Below the pieces are notes generated by a model. That model did not search any database and was not told where the DNA came from. It saw only the letters and a program-made list of their open reading frames with translations. The position numbers and the translations under genes were made by a program. Shown in pieces: positions 26,767 through 36,210 of a stretch of 64,000 nucleotides of DNA. The first letter of the stretch is position 1. Every line of letters starts with the position of its first letter. Source of the stretch: Planctomycetia bacterium (GTDB lineage: Bacteria > Planctomycetota > Phycisphaerae > Phycisphaerales > SM1A02); NCBI GenBank assembly GCA_005787685.1, contig SYAC01000004.1, forward strand, positions 1 through 64,000, given 5' to 3'.

Positions 26767-26855
26767 GGTGTGTCCTTTCGTATGAGCAACCAAGTCAACA
26801 ATTCCACCCTAGATTGTAAATGCGCAATGCACAAGGGGAATTCAGAAACTTAGTT

Positions 26856-27506
26856 CTATTTTGTTCCGTGGTTCGATTCAATGTTGAAATTCGGACGAGT
26901 TCCCGCGTGTCGCACCCAATGGGCAACGCGCGCCACAGCCTCAGGCAAAGCCTGGCGCTCTTCTTCAAAGACACGCGCCGCCAGTTGAGTGGCGTTCATT
27001 GAGCCATCAACCGCGCAGCGGCGCTGCACAATAATGGACCCTTGGTCAAACTGTTCGTCGGCCCAATGCACGGTGCAACCACTTTCAGTTTCACCCGCGG
27101 CAAGGACCGCGTTGTGGACATGCTCGCCCCACATTCCGCGGCCACCAAACTTGGGCAGCAGCGAGGGATGGATATTGATGCAACGATCTTTCCAGCGCGT
27201 CACGCGGAACAGGCGTAAATAGCCGGACAGCACAATCAACTCAGCCCCCGATTTTTCCAGCGCCGCATCAAGACGATCATCCAGAGTTTCGCTTGGAAGC
27301 CTTTCAATTTCACAGGTGGCCAAGCCAAGCGCGGCGGCGGCGTGAATACCGGCCACATTGGCGCGCGTGGAGGCAACCAGCACAATGCGCGCCGGAATTT
27401 GCGCGCCGGCTATTTTTTGTTGCAAGTTCACAACGCCGCGGCCGCCACCAGAAATCAAGCACGCCACGCGCACTGGATCGATTATGTCGGCGCTGGTCAT
27501 GCGCAC
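26856..27506 (-). CDS. purN: Phosphoribosylglycinamide formyltransferase
   Basis: A 216-residue folate-dependent transformylase of purine synthesis (GAR to FGAR). It starts with the loop VACLISGGGRGVVNL and shows the catalytic asparagine-histidine pair in CINIHPSLLPKFGG and the aspartate in CTVHWADEQFDQG. Its first codons overlap the last bases of the upstream thioesterase gene by 10 bp, so the two are coupled. Start codons at 27506 and 27500 are both possible. Confidence 0.92.
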   Translation of the reverse strand: MRMTSADIIDPVRVACLISGGGRGVVNLQQKIAGAQIPARIVLVASTRANVAGIHAAAALGLATCEIERLPSETLDDRLDAALEKSGAELIVLSGYLRLFRVTRWKDRCINIHPSLLPKFGGRGMWGEHVHNAVLAAGETESGCTVHWADEQFDQGSIIVQRRCAVDGSMNATQLAARVFEEERQALPEAVARVAHWVRHAGTRPNFNIESNHGTK

Positions 27507-27901
27507 GAAGAGTCGGATATGTCGGGCTTTGTACGAAAATCAACGCTGTGTCCCGACTTGTTTACCGCGACCATTTTTACGGTGGCGTGCGTCACGATTA
27601 TCTTTTCTCCGCCGCGGTAGCGTTCGGCCTCTACAACGACCGACACGGTCACGCTGCTGCGGCCAGTGCTTGCGGTTGTGGTGAACACGGTCAACACATC
27701 ACCCGTGAACACTGGCGCATTGAATTCAACGCGGTCAAATAAAATCGTGACCCAGCGATGCAGTCCATGTTTACGCGCTTGCAAGTAAGCCGCTTCGTCG
27801 ATCAGGCTTAGTATTTTTCCACCAAAGATGGTTCCTTGGTGGTTGGCATCCTCGGGGTGTGTCACATGGCGCAGCGTGAGCGCTTGATCATTTACATTCA
27901 T
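27497..27901 (-). CDS. Hotdog-fold acyl-CoA thioesterase
   Basis: A 134-residue single hotdog domain of the YciA/BFIT-like acyl-CoA thioesterase group: HPEDANHQGTIFGGKILSLIDEAA contains the catalytic acid within the long helix, followed by DRVEFNAPVFTGDVLTV and a strand with SVTVSVVVEAER. It likely hydrolyses acyl-CoA esters in the cytoplasm; chain-length preference cannot be read. It lies between uvrA and purN on the same strand. Confidence 0.85.
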   Translation of the reverse strand: MNVNDQALTLRHVTHPEDANHQGTIFGGKILSLIDEAAYLQARKHGLHRWVTILFDRVEFNAPVFTGDVLTVFTTTASTGRSSVTVSVVVEAERYRGGEKIIVTHATVKMVAVNKSGHSVDFRTKPDISDSSCA

Positions 27902-27923
27902 GATGGCGAGTCTATACGCGCAG

Positions 27924-30863
27924 TTACAAAGTTTTTGAGGCGGCGCGTTTGGAAGTTTTTTTCACGGCGACTTTCCCGCCAGGCGTTTCTTTCAACATGC
28001 GCCGCAAATACATGCCAGTGGCGCTGGCTGCAATGTGCGCCACCTTCTCCGGGGTTCCCTTGGCAAGAACTTGGCCACCGCGCTCGCCGCCTTCGGGCCC
28101 CAGGTCAATGATCCAGTCCGCGCACTTAATCACATCCAAATTGTGCTCAATCACAATCAGGGTGTGGTCGGCGTCGGCCAATCGATTCAAAACCTCCAGC
28201 AATTTTCGCACATCGTCAAAGTGAAGTCCAGTTGTTGGTTCATCCAACACGTACAAGGCCCGACCCGTGGAGCGGTTTCCAAGTTCGGTGGCCAATTTAA
28301 TGCGTTGCGCCTCGCCGCCAGAAAGCGTTGTGCTGGCTTGTCCAAGTTGCATGTAGCCCAGGCCAACATCGCGCACACACTTCAACATTTCGCGAATCTT
28401 GGAGTGCGCGTCAAAAAACACAACGGCGTCGTCGACTGTCATGTCCAACACTTCGGCGATGGTCTTATTTTTAAATCGAATGTCAAGCGTTTCTTTGGCG
28501 TAGCGTGTTCCATTGCATGACTCACAGGCAACAAAAATATCAGGCAAGAAATGCATTTCAATTTTGCGCACGCCTTGTCCTTGGCAAGCTTCGCAGCGGC
28601 CGCCTTTCACATTGAAGGAAAATCGTCCAGGCTCGTAGCCACGCACGCGGCTTTCCGCCACGGCCGCGAAAAGCTTGCGAATGTCATCAAAAATACCAGT
28701 GTAAGTGGCTGGATTGGAGCGTGGCGTCCGGCCAATTGGACTTTGATCCACTTCGACCACGCGCTCAATTTCCGCCAGTCCAGTCACGCGGTCATGCGCG
28801 CCCGCGACCACTTTGGATCCATGGACTGTCTTTTGCGCCACCTTCAATAGCACTTCATTTACCAGCGAGCTTTTGCCGCTACCCGAAACTCCGCTGACGC
28901 AAATCAAGCCACCCAGCGGAAACGCCACATCGATATTCTTTAAATTATTTTCGCGCGCGCCCTTCACCACAATCGCCTTCGTTTCGCTCACAGGCCGGCG
29001 CTTGTGTGGAACTTCCACGCATCGCTCGCCGCGCAAATACATGCCGGTCAAACTTGTGGCATGCGCTGAGACTTGCGCGGGCGTTCCTTGCGCCACAACT
29101 TTCCCACCATGGCGACCTGGACCAGGACCAATATCCACCACAAAATCGGCGGCACGAATGGTGTCCTCATCATGTTCAACCACAATCACGGAGTTTCCAA
29201 TATCCGTCAGTGTGCGCAGGGTTTGAACCAGGCGGTCATTGTCGCGTTGGTGCAAGCCAATGGTTGGCTCATCCAACACATAGCAGACTCCAACCAATCC
29301 GCTGCCGACTTGCGTGGCCAATCGAATGCGCTGCGCCTCGCCACCGGAAAGTGTTCCACTGGCACGGTCCAATGTGAGATAGTCAAGACCAACGCTGTGC
29401 AAAAATCCAAGCCGCGATTCAATTTCCTTCAAAATGGGTTGCGCGATTTGTCTTTTACCCGCGGACAATTGCAGTTGTTTAAAAAACTCAATCGCGTGAG
29501 TAACATTCAAGGCGCTGGCGTCGGCAATGCTCATGTGCTTGTCCAAGCCACGAATTTTCACCGCCAAACTTTCCGGACGAAGGCGCTTGCCTTGGCACTC
29601 GGGACACGCCGCGCCACGCATGTAATGCACCAACCGCTCCTTCACAAATTCACTTTCCGATTCCAAATAGCGCCGGCGCAAGTTAGGCAGCACGCCCTCA
29701 AATTTCACTCCAAGTTTTTCAGCATCCTCCTCTGGAATTCCATCCATGAGATAGCGTCGAATTCGCGGCGGCAATTTGGAATAGGGCAGCTCGCGTTCAA
29801 TCTTAAAAAAGGAGCAAAATGCCCTTAAAATACGGCCGTAATAAATGTTCATTCGACGCCCATTGCGCCGCCACGGTTCAATGGCGCCATCGGCCACGCC
29901 CGCATCGGGATGAGCCACCACCAGGTCTGCGTCAAATTCCTGGATTTGTCCAAGCCCACTGCAAGCAGAGCACGCTCCTTGTGGCGAGTTGAAAGAAAAT
30001 AATCTCGGCTCAAGTTCCGCCAATGAGCACTCGGGATGCTCCGGACACGCCAACTTTTCACTGAAGCGATGCTCTTTCCAATGCGCGCCGTCCTCTACCA
30101 ACGCAAGCGCGCTACCAGCACCAAGCTTCAGCACCGTCTCCACGCTTTCAGCCAATCTTTGGCGATCACTCTGCGCTGGAACGATTCGATCCAAGATGGC
30201 CTCAATGGTGTGCAATTCGTAGCGGCCTAGCCCCAACGGATTTTCGCCGCCCGCTTTCAACGCCTCGCGGATGTCGATCAATGTGCCATCCACGCGCGCA
30301 CGAACCAGTCCTTGTTTTTGCAACGCTTCAAGTACATCCTTGTGAAAACCCTTGCGCGCGCGAATGACTGTGGCCGCCAGCATGACGCGTTTTCCAGAGA
30401 ATGACTCAAGAATTGCGTCGGTGATTTGTGTGGCGCTCATTGCTGAAATTTCACGGCCGCAGATTTTTCCGGCCGCGTCGTTGTGCCAACAGGTGGCTGT
30501 TCCGCAACGCGCCCACAGCAGACGCATGGCGTCATAAATTTCTGTCGTGGTCGCAACCGTACTACGCGGCGTGTGGCCGCCACCGCGCTGTTGAATGGCG
30601 ATGGTGGGTGGAAGGCCGTCAATGCGCTCCACATTTGGCTTCTGCATTTGGTTTAGAAATTGCCGCGCGTACGCCGACAAACTCTCCATATATTTGCGCT
30701 GACCCTCCGCAAAAATAGTGTCGAAGGCCAAACTGCTTTTGCCACTGCCAGACACGCCCGTGAACACCACAAGTTGATCGCGCGGAATGGATAGCGAGAG
30801 CGCTTTTAAATTGTGCTCGCACGCATTTTCAATTCGAATTTCTCGTTGCGGCTGTTGGGTCAT
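27924..30863 (-). CDS. uvrA: UvrABC excision nuclease subunit A
   Basis: A 979-residue damage-recognition ATPase of nucleotide excision repair with two ABC modules. Walker A motifs are GVSGSGKSSLAFDT near the N-terminus and GVSGSGKSSLVNEV in the second half. Zinc-finger cysteines occur in CPECQGKRL and CEACQGQG...CESCNGTRY, and both signature regions (TLSGGEAQRIRLA, TLSGGEAQRIKLA) are present. The last 20 residues are lysine-rich. uvrB is next but one on the same strand, separated by a small plus-strand orphan and an AT-rich stretch. Confidence 0.97.
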   Translation of the reverse strand: MTQQPQREIRIENACEHNLKALSLSIPRDQLVVFTGVSGSGKSSLAFDTIFAEGQRKYMESLSAYARQFLNQMQKPNVERIDGLPPTIAIQQRGGGHTPRSTVATTTEIYDAMRLLWARCGTATCWHNDAAGKICGREISAMSATQITDAILESFSGKRVMLAATVIRARKGFHKDVLEALQKQGLVRARVDGTLIDIREALKAGGENPLGLGRYELHTIEAILDRIVPAQSDRQRLAESVETVLKLGAGSALALVEDGAHWKEHRFSEKLACPEHPECSLAELEPRLFSFNSPQGACSACSGLGQIQEFDADLVVAHPDAGVADGAIEPWRRNGRRMNIYYGRILRAFCSFFKIERELPYSKLPPRIRRYLMDGIPEEDAEKLGVKFEGVLPNLRRRYLESESEFVKERLVHYMRGAACPECQGKRLRPESLAVKIRGLDKHMSIADASALNVTHAIEFFKQLQLSAGKRQIAQPILKEIESRLGFLHSVGLDYLTLDRASGTLSGGEAQRIRLATQVGSGLVGVCYVLDEPTIGLHQRDNDRLVQTLRTLTDIGNSVIVVEHDEDTIRAADFVVDIGPGPGRHGGKVVAQGTPAQVSAHATSLTGMYLRGERCVEVPHKRRPVSETKAIVVKGARENNLKNIDVAFPLGGLICVSGVSGSGKSSLVNEVLLKVAQKTVHGSKVVAGAHDRVTGLAEIERVVEVDQSPIGRTPRSNPATYTGIFDDIRKLFAAVAESRVRGYEPGRFSFNVKGGRCEACQGQGVRKIEMHFLPDIFVACESCNGTRYAKETLDIRFKNKTIAEVLDMTVDDAVVFFDAHSKIREMLKCVRDVGLGYMQLGQASTTLSGGEAQRIKLATELGNRSTGRALYVLDEPTTGLHFDDVRKLLEVLNRLADADHTLIVIEHNLDVIKCADWIIDLGPEGGERGGQVLAKGTPEKVAHIAASATGMYLRRMLKETPGGKVAVKKTSKRAASKTL

Positions 30864-31150
30864 GCAAGAGTTCGGGGCGTTGGCTGCGGAAGGTGGGTTG
30901 ATGAAAATCTTAAGTACAACTTATAGGAACATTTAAGGGGCTTTGGCGACCTACAAATTGATAAATTGTGAATAATGCATGTTTCTTTTGGGCATTTATC
31001 TTGAATTATGTGTAGGTAGAAGCATGGTAGGGCATGAGTAAGAAATACTTGCGGCATAACTCGTTGTTTTTGCCGATACTTAAAAAAAGGAACTTCAAAA
31101 TAAATTTTAAAACACTCGAATAGAAATTGACTTGCCTAAGGTATCCAAAC
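30864..31150. other. AT-rich divergent region upstream of uvrA
   Basis: About 290 bases with clearly lower GC than the surroundings (especially 30930-31130), between the divergent uvrA and small-orphan starts. It must hold both promoters. GTTCCTATAAGTTGTAC (minus strand, near 30916-30932) is a partly symmetrical sequence containing a TATAAG, but I cannot match it to a known LexA operator. Confidence 0.4.
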
Positions 31151-31339
31151 ATGGAACATCGAAACGCATCCCCGTCCATTCACAAGCCAAGCATCCAGAA
31201 GGATGACTTTGAGTTTGTTCGCAGACCAAAGACGGATGAAATTCCAGACGCCATGGAAATAGCCGAGTTGCGGGAAGCCTGTCGTCGCGCGCGGCTTGGG
31301 CGCCCCATGCTCGCGGAAACGCTGATCAAAAATTTATAA
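31151..31339 (+). CDS. Small orphan protein, 62 residues
   Basis: The only sizeable plus-strand gene between uvrA and uvrB. From the ATG at 31151 it encodes a hydrophilic protein with a helical, arginine-rich C-terminal half (AMEIAELREACRRARLGRP). TAAGG lies 9 bases before the ATG, and a perfect 10-bp hairpin follows 38 bases after the stop. An ATG eight codons upstream has no such site. I do not recognise the family. Signal, span and cysteine motifs are absent. Confidence 0.5.
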   Translation: MEHRNASPSIHKPSIQKDDFEFVRRPKTDEIPDAMEIAELREACRRARLGRPMLAETLIKNL

Positions 31340-31377
31340 TTTTTTACTGAACCTTTCAACACAAAGACTCATTTGAA

Positions 31378-31403
31378 ATCAGCCCCGTCTATGCGGGGCT
31401 GAT
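31378..31403. terminator. Perfect 10-bp hairpin between the orphan gene and uvrB
   Basis: ATCAGCCCCG and CGGGGCTGAT pair without mismatch around a 6-base loop. It lies between convergent genes (orphan plus strand, uvrB minus strand) and could serve both. T-tracts are weak on either side (CTGTTGT on plus, TTTCAAATGAG on minus). Confidence 0.6.
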
Positions 31404-31460
31404 CTGTTGTATACGCGCCACCCTTTTCACCGCGCGCCATTCACGCCGTGCGCCGCCACA

Positions 31461-33560
31461 TTAGGGATGAATACGTTTGCCACTGGCGCGCGTTCCAGGC
31501 ATGCCGGCGTTGGTGGAGCGCTTGAGCGTGGGTTCCTCTTCGGGCAAAACCATTCCCTCTACCAACGGTGCGGCCTTTAAGCGATTCATGCGGTCGCGCA
31601 ATTTGGCCGCGGTTTCAAATTCCAGATCCTCGGCGGCTTTGAGCATGTCGGCGTGCATGGCCTCCAGCATTTCATCACGGTCCATACTCGCGCCTTCTTT
31701 GCGACCAGCGGCGGCGCGCACGCTGCGGGAAGCCGCAAGCTCCTGCTCAATTCCTCGGCGAATGGCTTTGCGAATGGTTTCCGGAGTGATGTTATTGGCG
31801 GTGTTGTAGGCGATTTGCTTTTGACGTCGCCGCGACACTTCATCCATGGCCGCCTGCATTTCCTTGGTGACTTTGTCGGCATACAAAATGGCCTCTGCAT
31901 TGGCGTTGCGCGCAGCGCGTCCCATGGTCTGAATCAAGCTGGAAGTGCTGCGCAGAAACCCTTGGCGATCGGCGTCCAAAATACAAACCAAACTCACCTC
32001 TGGAAGATCAAGCCCTTCGCGCAGCAAGTTCACGCCAATCAACACGTCGTATACGCCTTCACGAAGTTCCCGCAGCAACTCCAGTCGGTCAAGCGTTTCA
32101 ATTTCGCTGTGCAAATAGCGAACGCGAAGACCTTGCTTATCCAGGTGGGTGCATAAATCTTCGCATAATCTTTTTGTAAGAGCCGTGACCAGCGTTCGCT
32201 CGCCGCGCGCGGCGCGTTCGCGCGCGCGTTCGATTAAGTCCGCCACTTGAGTCAACGCCGGCAAAATGGTGATCGGAGGATCAACCAGTCCCGTTGGTCG
32301 AATCACTTGCTCGCTGACGACGCCACCGCAGTGTTCAAGTTCCCACGCGCTGGGCGTGGCGCTTACCAAAATGGCTTGCGGCACCAATGATTCAAATTCC
32401 CCAAATGTGAGCGGCCGATTATCCAAGGCGGCGGGCAGGCGAAATCCATGTTCCACAAGCGTTTCCTTGCGTTTTCGATCGCCAAAGTACATGCCGCGCA
32501 TTTGCGAAATGGTGACATGCGATTCGTCGATCACGCACAGCCAATCATTTTTGTCGCGACCTGGAATGCTGCGAAAATAATCCAACAAGCAATAGGCGCG
32601 CTCACCAGCGCTGCGGCCGTCAAAGTAGCGGCTGTAATTTTCAATGCCGCTGCAGAAGCCAGTTTCTTGGATCATTTCCATGTCGTATTGCACTCGGCCT
32701 TGCAGGCGCTGCGCCTCAACTAGCTTTCCCGCGGAACGAAGTTCAAGAACCCGTGCCGCAAGATCCTTACGCATCTCGCCCAGCGCTTTATGCATTTGCT
32801 CCTCCGGCATCATGTAATGTTTGGCCGGAAAAATAAACGCCGCGACTTCCTCGGCTAAAATTTCACCGCTCACTGGATCCACAATTTCAATGCGTTCCAC
32901 CTCGTCGCCAAACATGCCAATGCGAACAGCATGCTGCTCATAGGCTGGATACACCTCGATCAAATCGCCGCGTACGCGAAAGGTTCCACGCTCCGGAGAA
33001 ACCTCATTGCGCGTGTATTGCATGGTGGTTAAACCAAGAAAAAAAGCGCGTCGATCAAGCTTTTCCCCGCGGCGCACCGCCAGCATTCGGTTCATGTATT
33101 CGGCGGGGCTACCCAGGCCGTACAAGCAACTCACGCTGGCAACCACAATCACATCTGGGCGCGAAAGCAGCGCGCTGGTGGTGGCAAGGCGCAGTCGATC
33201 CAAGTCGTCGTTGCGCGAAGCATCCTTCTCTATATAGATATCCCGCTGCGGAATGTAGGCCTCGGGTTGGTAGAAGTCGTAAAAGCTGACAAAGTAATTC
33301 ACCGAGTTGTTGGGAAACAATTCTCGCAACTCCTCATACAGTTGCGCGGCCAATGTTTTGTTGTGGCTGATCACCAACGTGGGCTTTCGCACTTGCTGAA
33401 TCACGTTGGCGACTGTGAATGTTTTTCCAGTACCGGTTGCTCCCAGTAATGTTTGCCATTGTCGACCCTCATGCAGGCCTTCCACCAACGAAGCGATAGC
33501 CATCGGTTGATCGCCCGTGGGAACAAATGGGGCCTGGATTTGAAAGGCGCGATCGCTCAC
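31461..33560 (-). CDS. uvrB: UvrABC excision nuclease subunit B
   Basis: A 699-residue DNA helicase-like repair protein. It has Walker A GATGTGKTFT, the beta-hairpin region (NYFVSFYDFYQPEAYIPQ), helicase motif VIDESHVTISQ, and the C-terminal UvrC-interacting UVR motif (MLKAAEDLEFETAAKLRD). UvrA loads it on damaged DNA, and UvrC then cuts. The start codon is GTG at 33560. uvrC is not in the window. Confidence 0.97.
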   Translation of the reverse strand: MSDRAFQIQAPFVPTGDQPMAIASLVEGLHEGRQWQTLLGATGTGKTFTVANVIQQVRKPTLVISHNKTLAAQLYEELRELFPNNSVNYFVSFYDFYQPEAYIPQRDIYIEKDASRNDDLDRLRLATTSALLSRPDVIVVASVSCLYGLGSPAEYMNRMLAVRRGEKLDRRAFFLGLTTMQYTRNEVSPERGTFRVRGDLIEVYPAYEQHAVRIGMFGDEVERIEIVDPVSGEILAEEVAAFIFPAKHYMMPEEQMHKALGEMRKDLAARVLELRSAGKLVEAQRLQGRVQYDMEMIQETGFCSGIENYSRYFDGRSAGERAYCLLDYFRSIPGRDKNDWLCVIDESHVTISQMRGMYFGDRKRKETLVEHGFRLPAALDNRPLTFGEFESLVPQAILVSATPSAWELEHCGGVVSEQVIRPTGLVDPPITILPALTQVADLIERARERAARGERTLVTALTKRLCEDLCTHLDKQGLRVRYLHSEIETLDRLELLRELREGVYDVLIGVNLLREGLDLPEVSLVCILDADRQGFLRSTSSLIQTMGRAARNANAEAILYADKVTKEMQAAMDEVSRRRQKQIAYNTANNITPETIRKAIRRGIEQELAASRSVRAAAGRKEGASMDRDEMLEAMHADMLKAAEDLEFETAAKLRDRMNRLKAAPLVEGMVLPEEEPTLKRSTNAGMPGTRASGKRIHP

Positions 33561-33603
33561 CCCCGCACTGTAGGAAGTGGGGGGCTTGCATGCGAATTTA
33601 AAG

Positions 33604-36210
33604 TCACGCGTTTCCAGTCAGAAGTTCCCGCGGCGATTTTTTAAGCAGCCTTGCAACCGCGGGAATAGCCGCAAGGATGGTGAATAGGACGACCACAGCC
33701 GCACCAATCATCCAAGGAATGACCGGGAAAATGAGCGATAAATTTAGCCCGATTAAGTCGCGGTACAAAATACAACCTGCCCACGCCAATTCAAAGCCCA
33801 GCCCCGTGCCGCCCACAACCGCCGTCGCGGCGATCATGGCGGCTTCCGCCAACACCAAGCCAGCCACCGAATTTTTACCCGCACCGGTGGCCCGCAGCAC
33901 TCCAAACTCATAGCCGCGGCCAGACACTTGCGCTGCGATCACATTCCCCACGCCAAAACATCCAAGCAACAACGCCGCAAACGCAATCGCGCCGCCCATT
34001 CCAAGAATCACTTTGCCTACCTCGTCCACTTGCGTGCGAATACCTCGGCCACTGGCGAACAACGCGCCAGGCACGGCGTTGGCAACGGCCTCGGCGAGCT
34101 TCTCATCCTGCTCGGTGGAACCTGCTGGTCCCAAATCCATTTGCATGATCACCGCGTCGCGCACGCCAAAATTTTTCGCCACGGCCGACAAATCCATGAA
34201 CACGCAACTCATAGCGTGCTCCATGTAGACGCTGCGAATGCCAAACACCTGCGTCGCCATGTCCAATCCCGCGCTCGACACGACGCCAACCACTTTCATG
34301 GTCGCGCGGCTCTTGGGTCCAATCAGATCAATGGAATCACCCACATCAATGCCACGCGCGGTGAGAAATTGCTCCGCCACCAACACGCCTTCGCCACTCT
34401 TTAATTGCGCCAAGGCCGTTTCGGGCGAGCCCCGGATCCAATCCAGGCGATTCATTTTTAAGAAGGAATCAGGCTCAAAACCAACGCAAATGACACTGGG
34501 AGGTGCGACGGATTGCACGCCAAGGGCCATCTTGGAATCGGTCTTGAGCGGCAAATATCCAACCGCCGCGGCGTTGCGCACGCCGGGAAGTTTTCGCAGC
34601 GCCTCTTGATCGCGCGGACTTAAGCCGCTGACTCGAAACGCGAACGCGTCGCCAAATTTCACCTTGGAACGGATTTCATTGAGCAGGCTTTCGCCATTAC
34701 TCCACGAGCTTACCAAAATGCTCATGCCCATCATCAATGCGCCAGCGGTGAGACCCAGTCGATATGGCGCGCGCGTCACTCCGCCGCGCAATAATCCTTT
34801 GGGCAGCCCGCACAGCGTGGTGATTGGTCCACTGACAATCGCTCCAACCATTTGCATAATGGGCACGCACAGCAGAAACCATCCCACATGAATAATGGGA
34901 AGACCAGCCAACGCGTGCAGCCAAAATTTCTGTTGCGTGTTTGTTGGCAGCGTCAACACCAGCACCTCAAAACTTGCGCATGCAATTCCAACACCAAGGC
35001 AAATCCAAATTCCCGCGCGCCATACTGGCGTGGCCCTGCGACGCAGGGCCTCCAGCGGTGAGGTGCGCGCTGCAATGCGCGCCGGATTCAGCGCGCCAAG
35101 CAGGCCCGCCATGACCGATCCCCCCAAAGCCAATCCCGCGCCCAGCAAGGAGGGCGTAAATCCCTGCGGCAAACTGTCGCGAAACCACCAGGTGACAAGC
35201 CACGCACCCGCAAATCCAAGGGGAATTCCAACAATTCCAGCGGCGCCGCTCAGCGCCACGCCCGCGCAACATTGTCCCGCGAACAGTTGCCCGCGTGATG
35301 CGCCCAAGCAGCGAAGCGTGGCGAGTTCGCGTTCCAATTCCGAAACCGCCGTGGTCATGCCAACGCCAACAATAAATGAGCACGCCAAAAACGCAATCAC
35401 CGTGGCTAGCGTGAATCCAAGTTGCCCCGCCAACACTTGCTTGTCCATGCCCGAAGTCGCCATCTCTGCCGGCTCAAGCAACATGTCGTCTGGAACATCT
35501 TTTGAATGCGTCTTACACCACGCCCCAACATCAGTTTCCGGCTTTAACAAAATGGCGATTTGCGTAGCTTCATCATCGCGGCCCATGGCGTCATTCAGCG
35601 TTGAGCGATACAGAACGACTGCTGGTTTCTGCAACGCGCCCAACATGGGTCTTTGCACAATGCCGCATACATACAATTTCAATGGCGCGCCCAATCGCAG
35701 CACCATGAGGGTGTCACCTATTTGGGCGTTCAAGTTTTTCGCAGTCACAGGATCAAGCACAATTTGATTCGCGTCGGTTGGCCGGTGGCCTTCCTGCATC
35801 GGCATGGGGTCAAAGCGCGCATCGGAAAGCGGATCAATGCCGCGCGCCTGCGCGGTTGTTCTGCGCAATTTGCCTTGGGAATCAAGCGCCCCATCGGCCC
35901 GACTCAGCGTTAATGAGCCCAATCTGCGAGCTGAAACAGCCGCGACATTTGGCCAGGATTTCACTTGATCCACAAGCGCAGCGGAAAATGGAGCGGCCGA
36001 TTGCTGCACCAACCGCGCGTCAACTTCGCCAAGCAAATTGGTCAATTTCCCTTGCACATTGTTGTGCACTGTGCGCATGCCGCTTCCAACAGCTGTCACC
36101 AGCATACTGGCCATGGCAATGGCGGCAAAGAGCAGCGCGCTTCTACCTGGGCGAGCGAATAATGTCCGCCGCGCGAAGCGCCAACTGGGAAGCATCCATT
36201 CCTTGAACAT
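33604..36210 (-). CDS. FtsX/MacB-type ABC transporter permease
   Basis: An 868-residue permease with an N-terminal span (SALLFAAIAMASMLVTAVG), an extracytoplasmic domain, and two sets of FtsX-like spans (for example LATVIAFLACSFIVGVGMTTAVSELERELATLRCLGAS, given in pieces, and later AFAALLLGCFGVGNVIAA with YEFGVLRATGAG). The ELATLRCLGA and FGVLRATGA motifs mark the cytoplasmic coupling loops of MacB/LolE-type permeases. It overlaps the ATPase gene; the ATG at 36210 has GGGAG 5 bases upstream, and another ATG at 36195 also has AAGGA nearby. Likely acts in lipoprotein or peptide export with the 36143-36913 ATPase. Confidence 0.82.
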   Translation of the reverse strand: MFKEWMLPSWRFARRTLFARPGRSALLFAAIAMASMLVTAVGSGMRTVHNNVQGKLTNLLGEVDARLVQQSAAPFSAALVDQVKSWPNVAAVSARRLGSLTLSRADGALDSQGKLRRTTAQARGIDPLSDARFDPMPMQEGHRPTDANQIVLDPVTAKNLNAQIGDTLMVLRLGAPLKLYVCGIVQRPMLGALQKPAVVLYRSTLNDAMGRDDEATQIAILLKPETDVGAWCKTHSKDVPDDMLLEPAEMATSGMDKQVLAGQLGFTLATVIAFLACSFIVGVGMTTAVSELERELATLRCLGASRGQLFAGQCCAGVALSGAAGIVGIPLGFAGAWLVTWWFRDSLPQGFTPSLLGAGLALGGSVMAGLLGALNPARIAARTSPLEALRRRATPVWRAGIWICLGVGIACASFEVLVLTLPTNTQQKFWLHALAGLPIIHVGWFLLCVPIMQMVGAIVSGPITTLCGLPKGLLRGGVTRAPYRLGLTAGALMMGMSILVSSWSNGESLLNEIRSKVKFGDAFAFRVSGLSPRDQEALRKLPGVRNAAAVGYLPLKTDSKMALGVQSVAPPSVICVGFEPDSFLKMNRLDWIRGSPETALAQLKSGEGVLVAEQFLTARGIDVGDSIDLIGPKSRATMKVVGVVSSAGLDMATQVFGIRSVYMEHAMSCVFMDLSAVAKNFGVRDAVIMQMDLGPAGSTEQDEKLAEAVANAVPGALFASGRGIRTQVDEVGKVILGMGGAIAFAALLLGCFGVGNVIAAQVSGRGYEFGVLRATGAGKNSVAGLVLAEAAMIAATAVVGGTGLGFELAWAGCILYRDLIGLNLSLIFPVIPWMIGAAVVVLFTILAAIPAVARLLKKSPRELLTGNA

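Noticed and set aside
29073-29828. Plus-strand frame of 251 codons
   Set aside because: Antisense to uvrA and without family features.
30916-30932. LexA/SOS operator before uvrA
   Set aside because: The sequence is only partly symmetrical and does not match a known SOS box closely enough to claim one.
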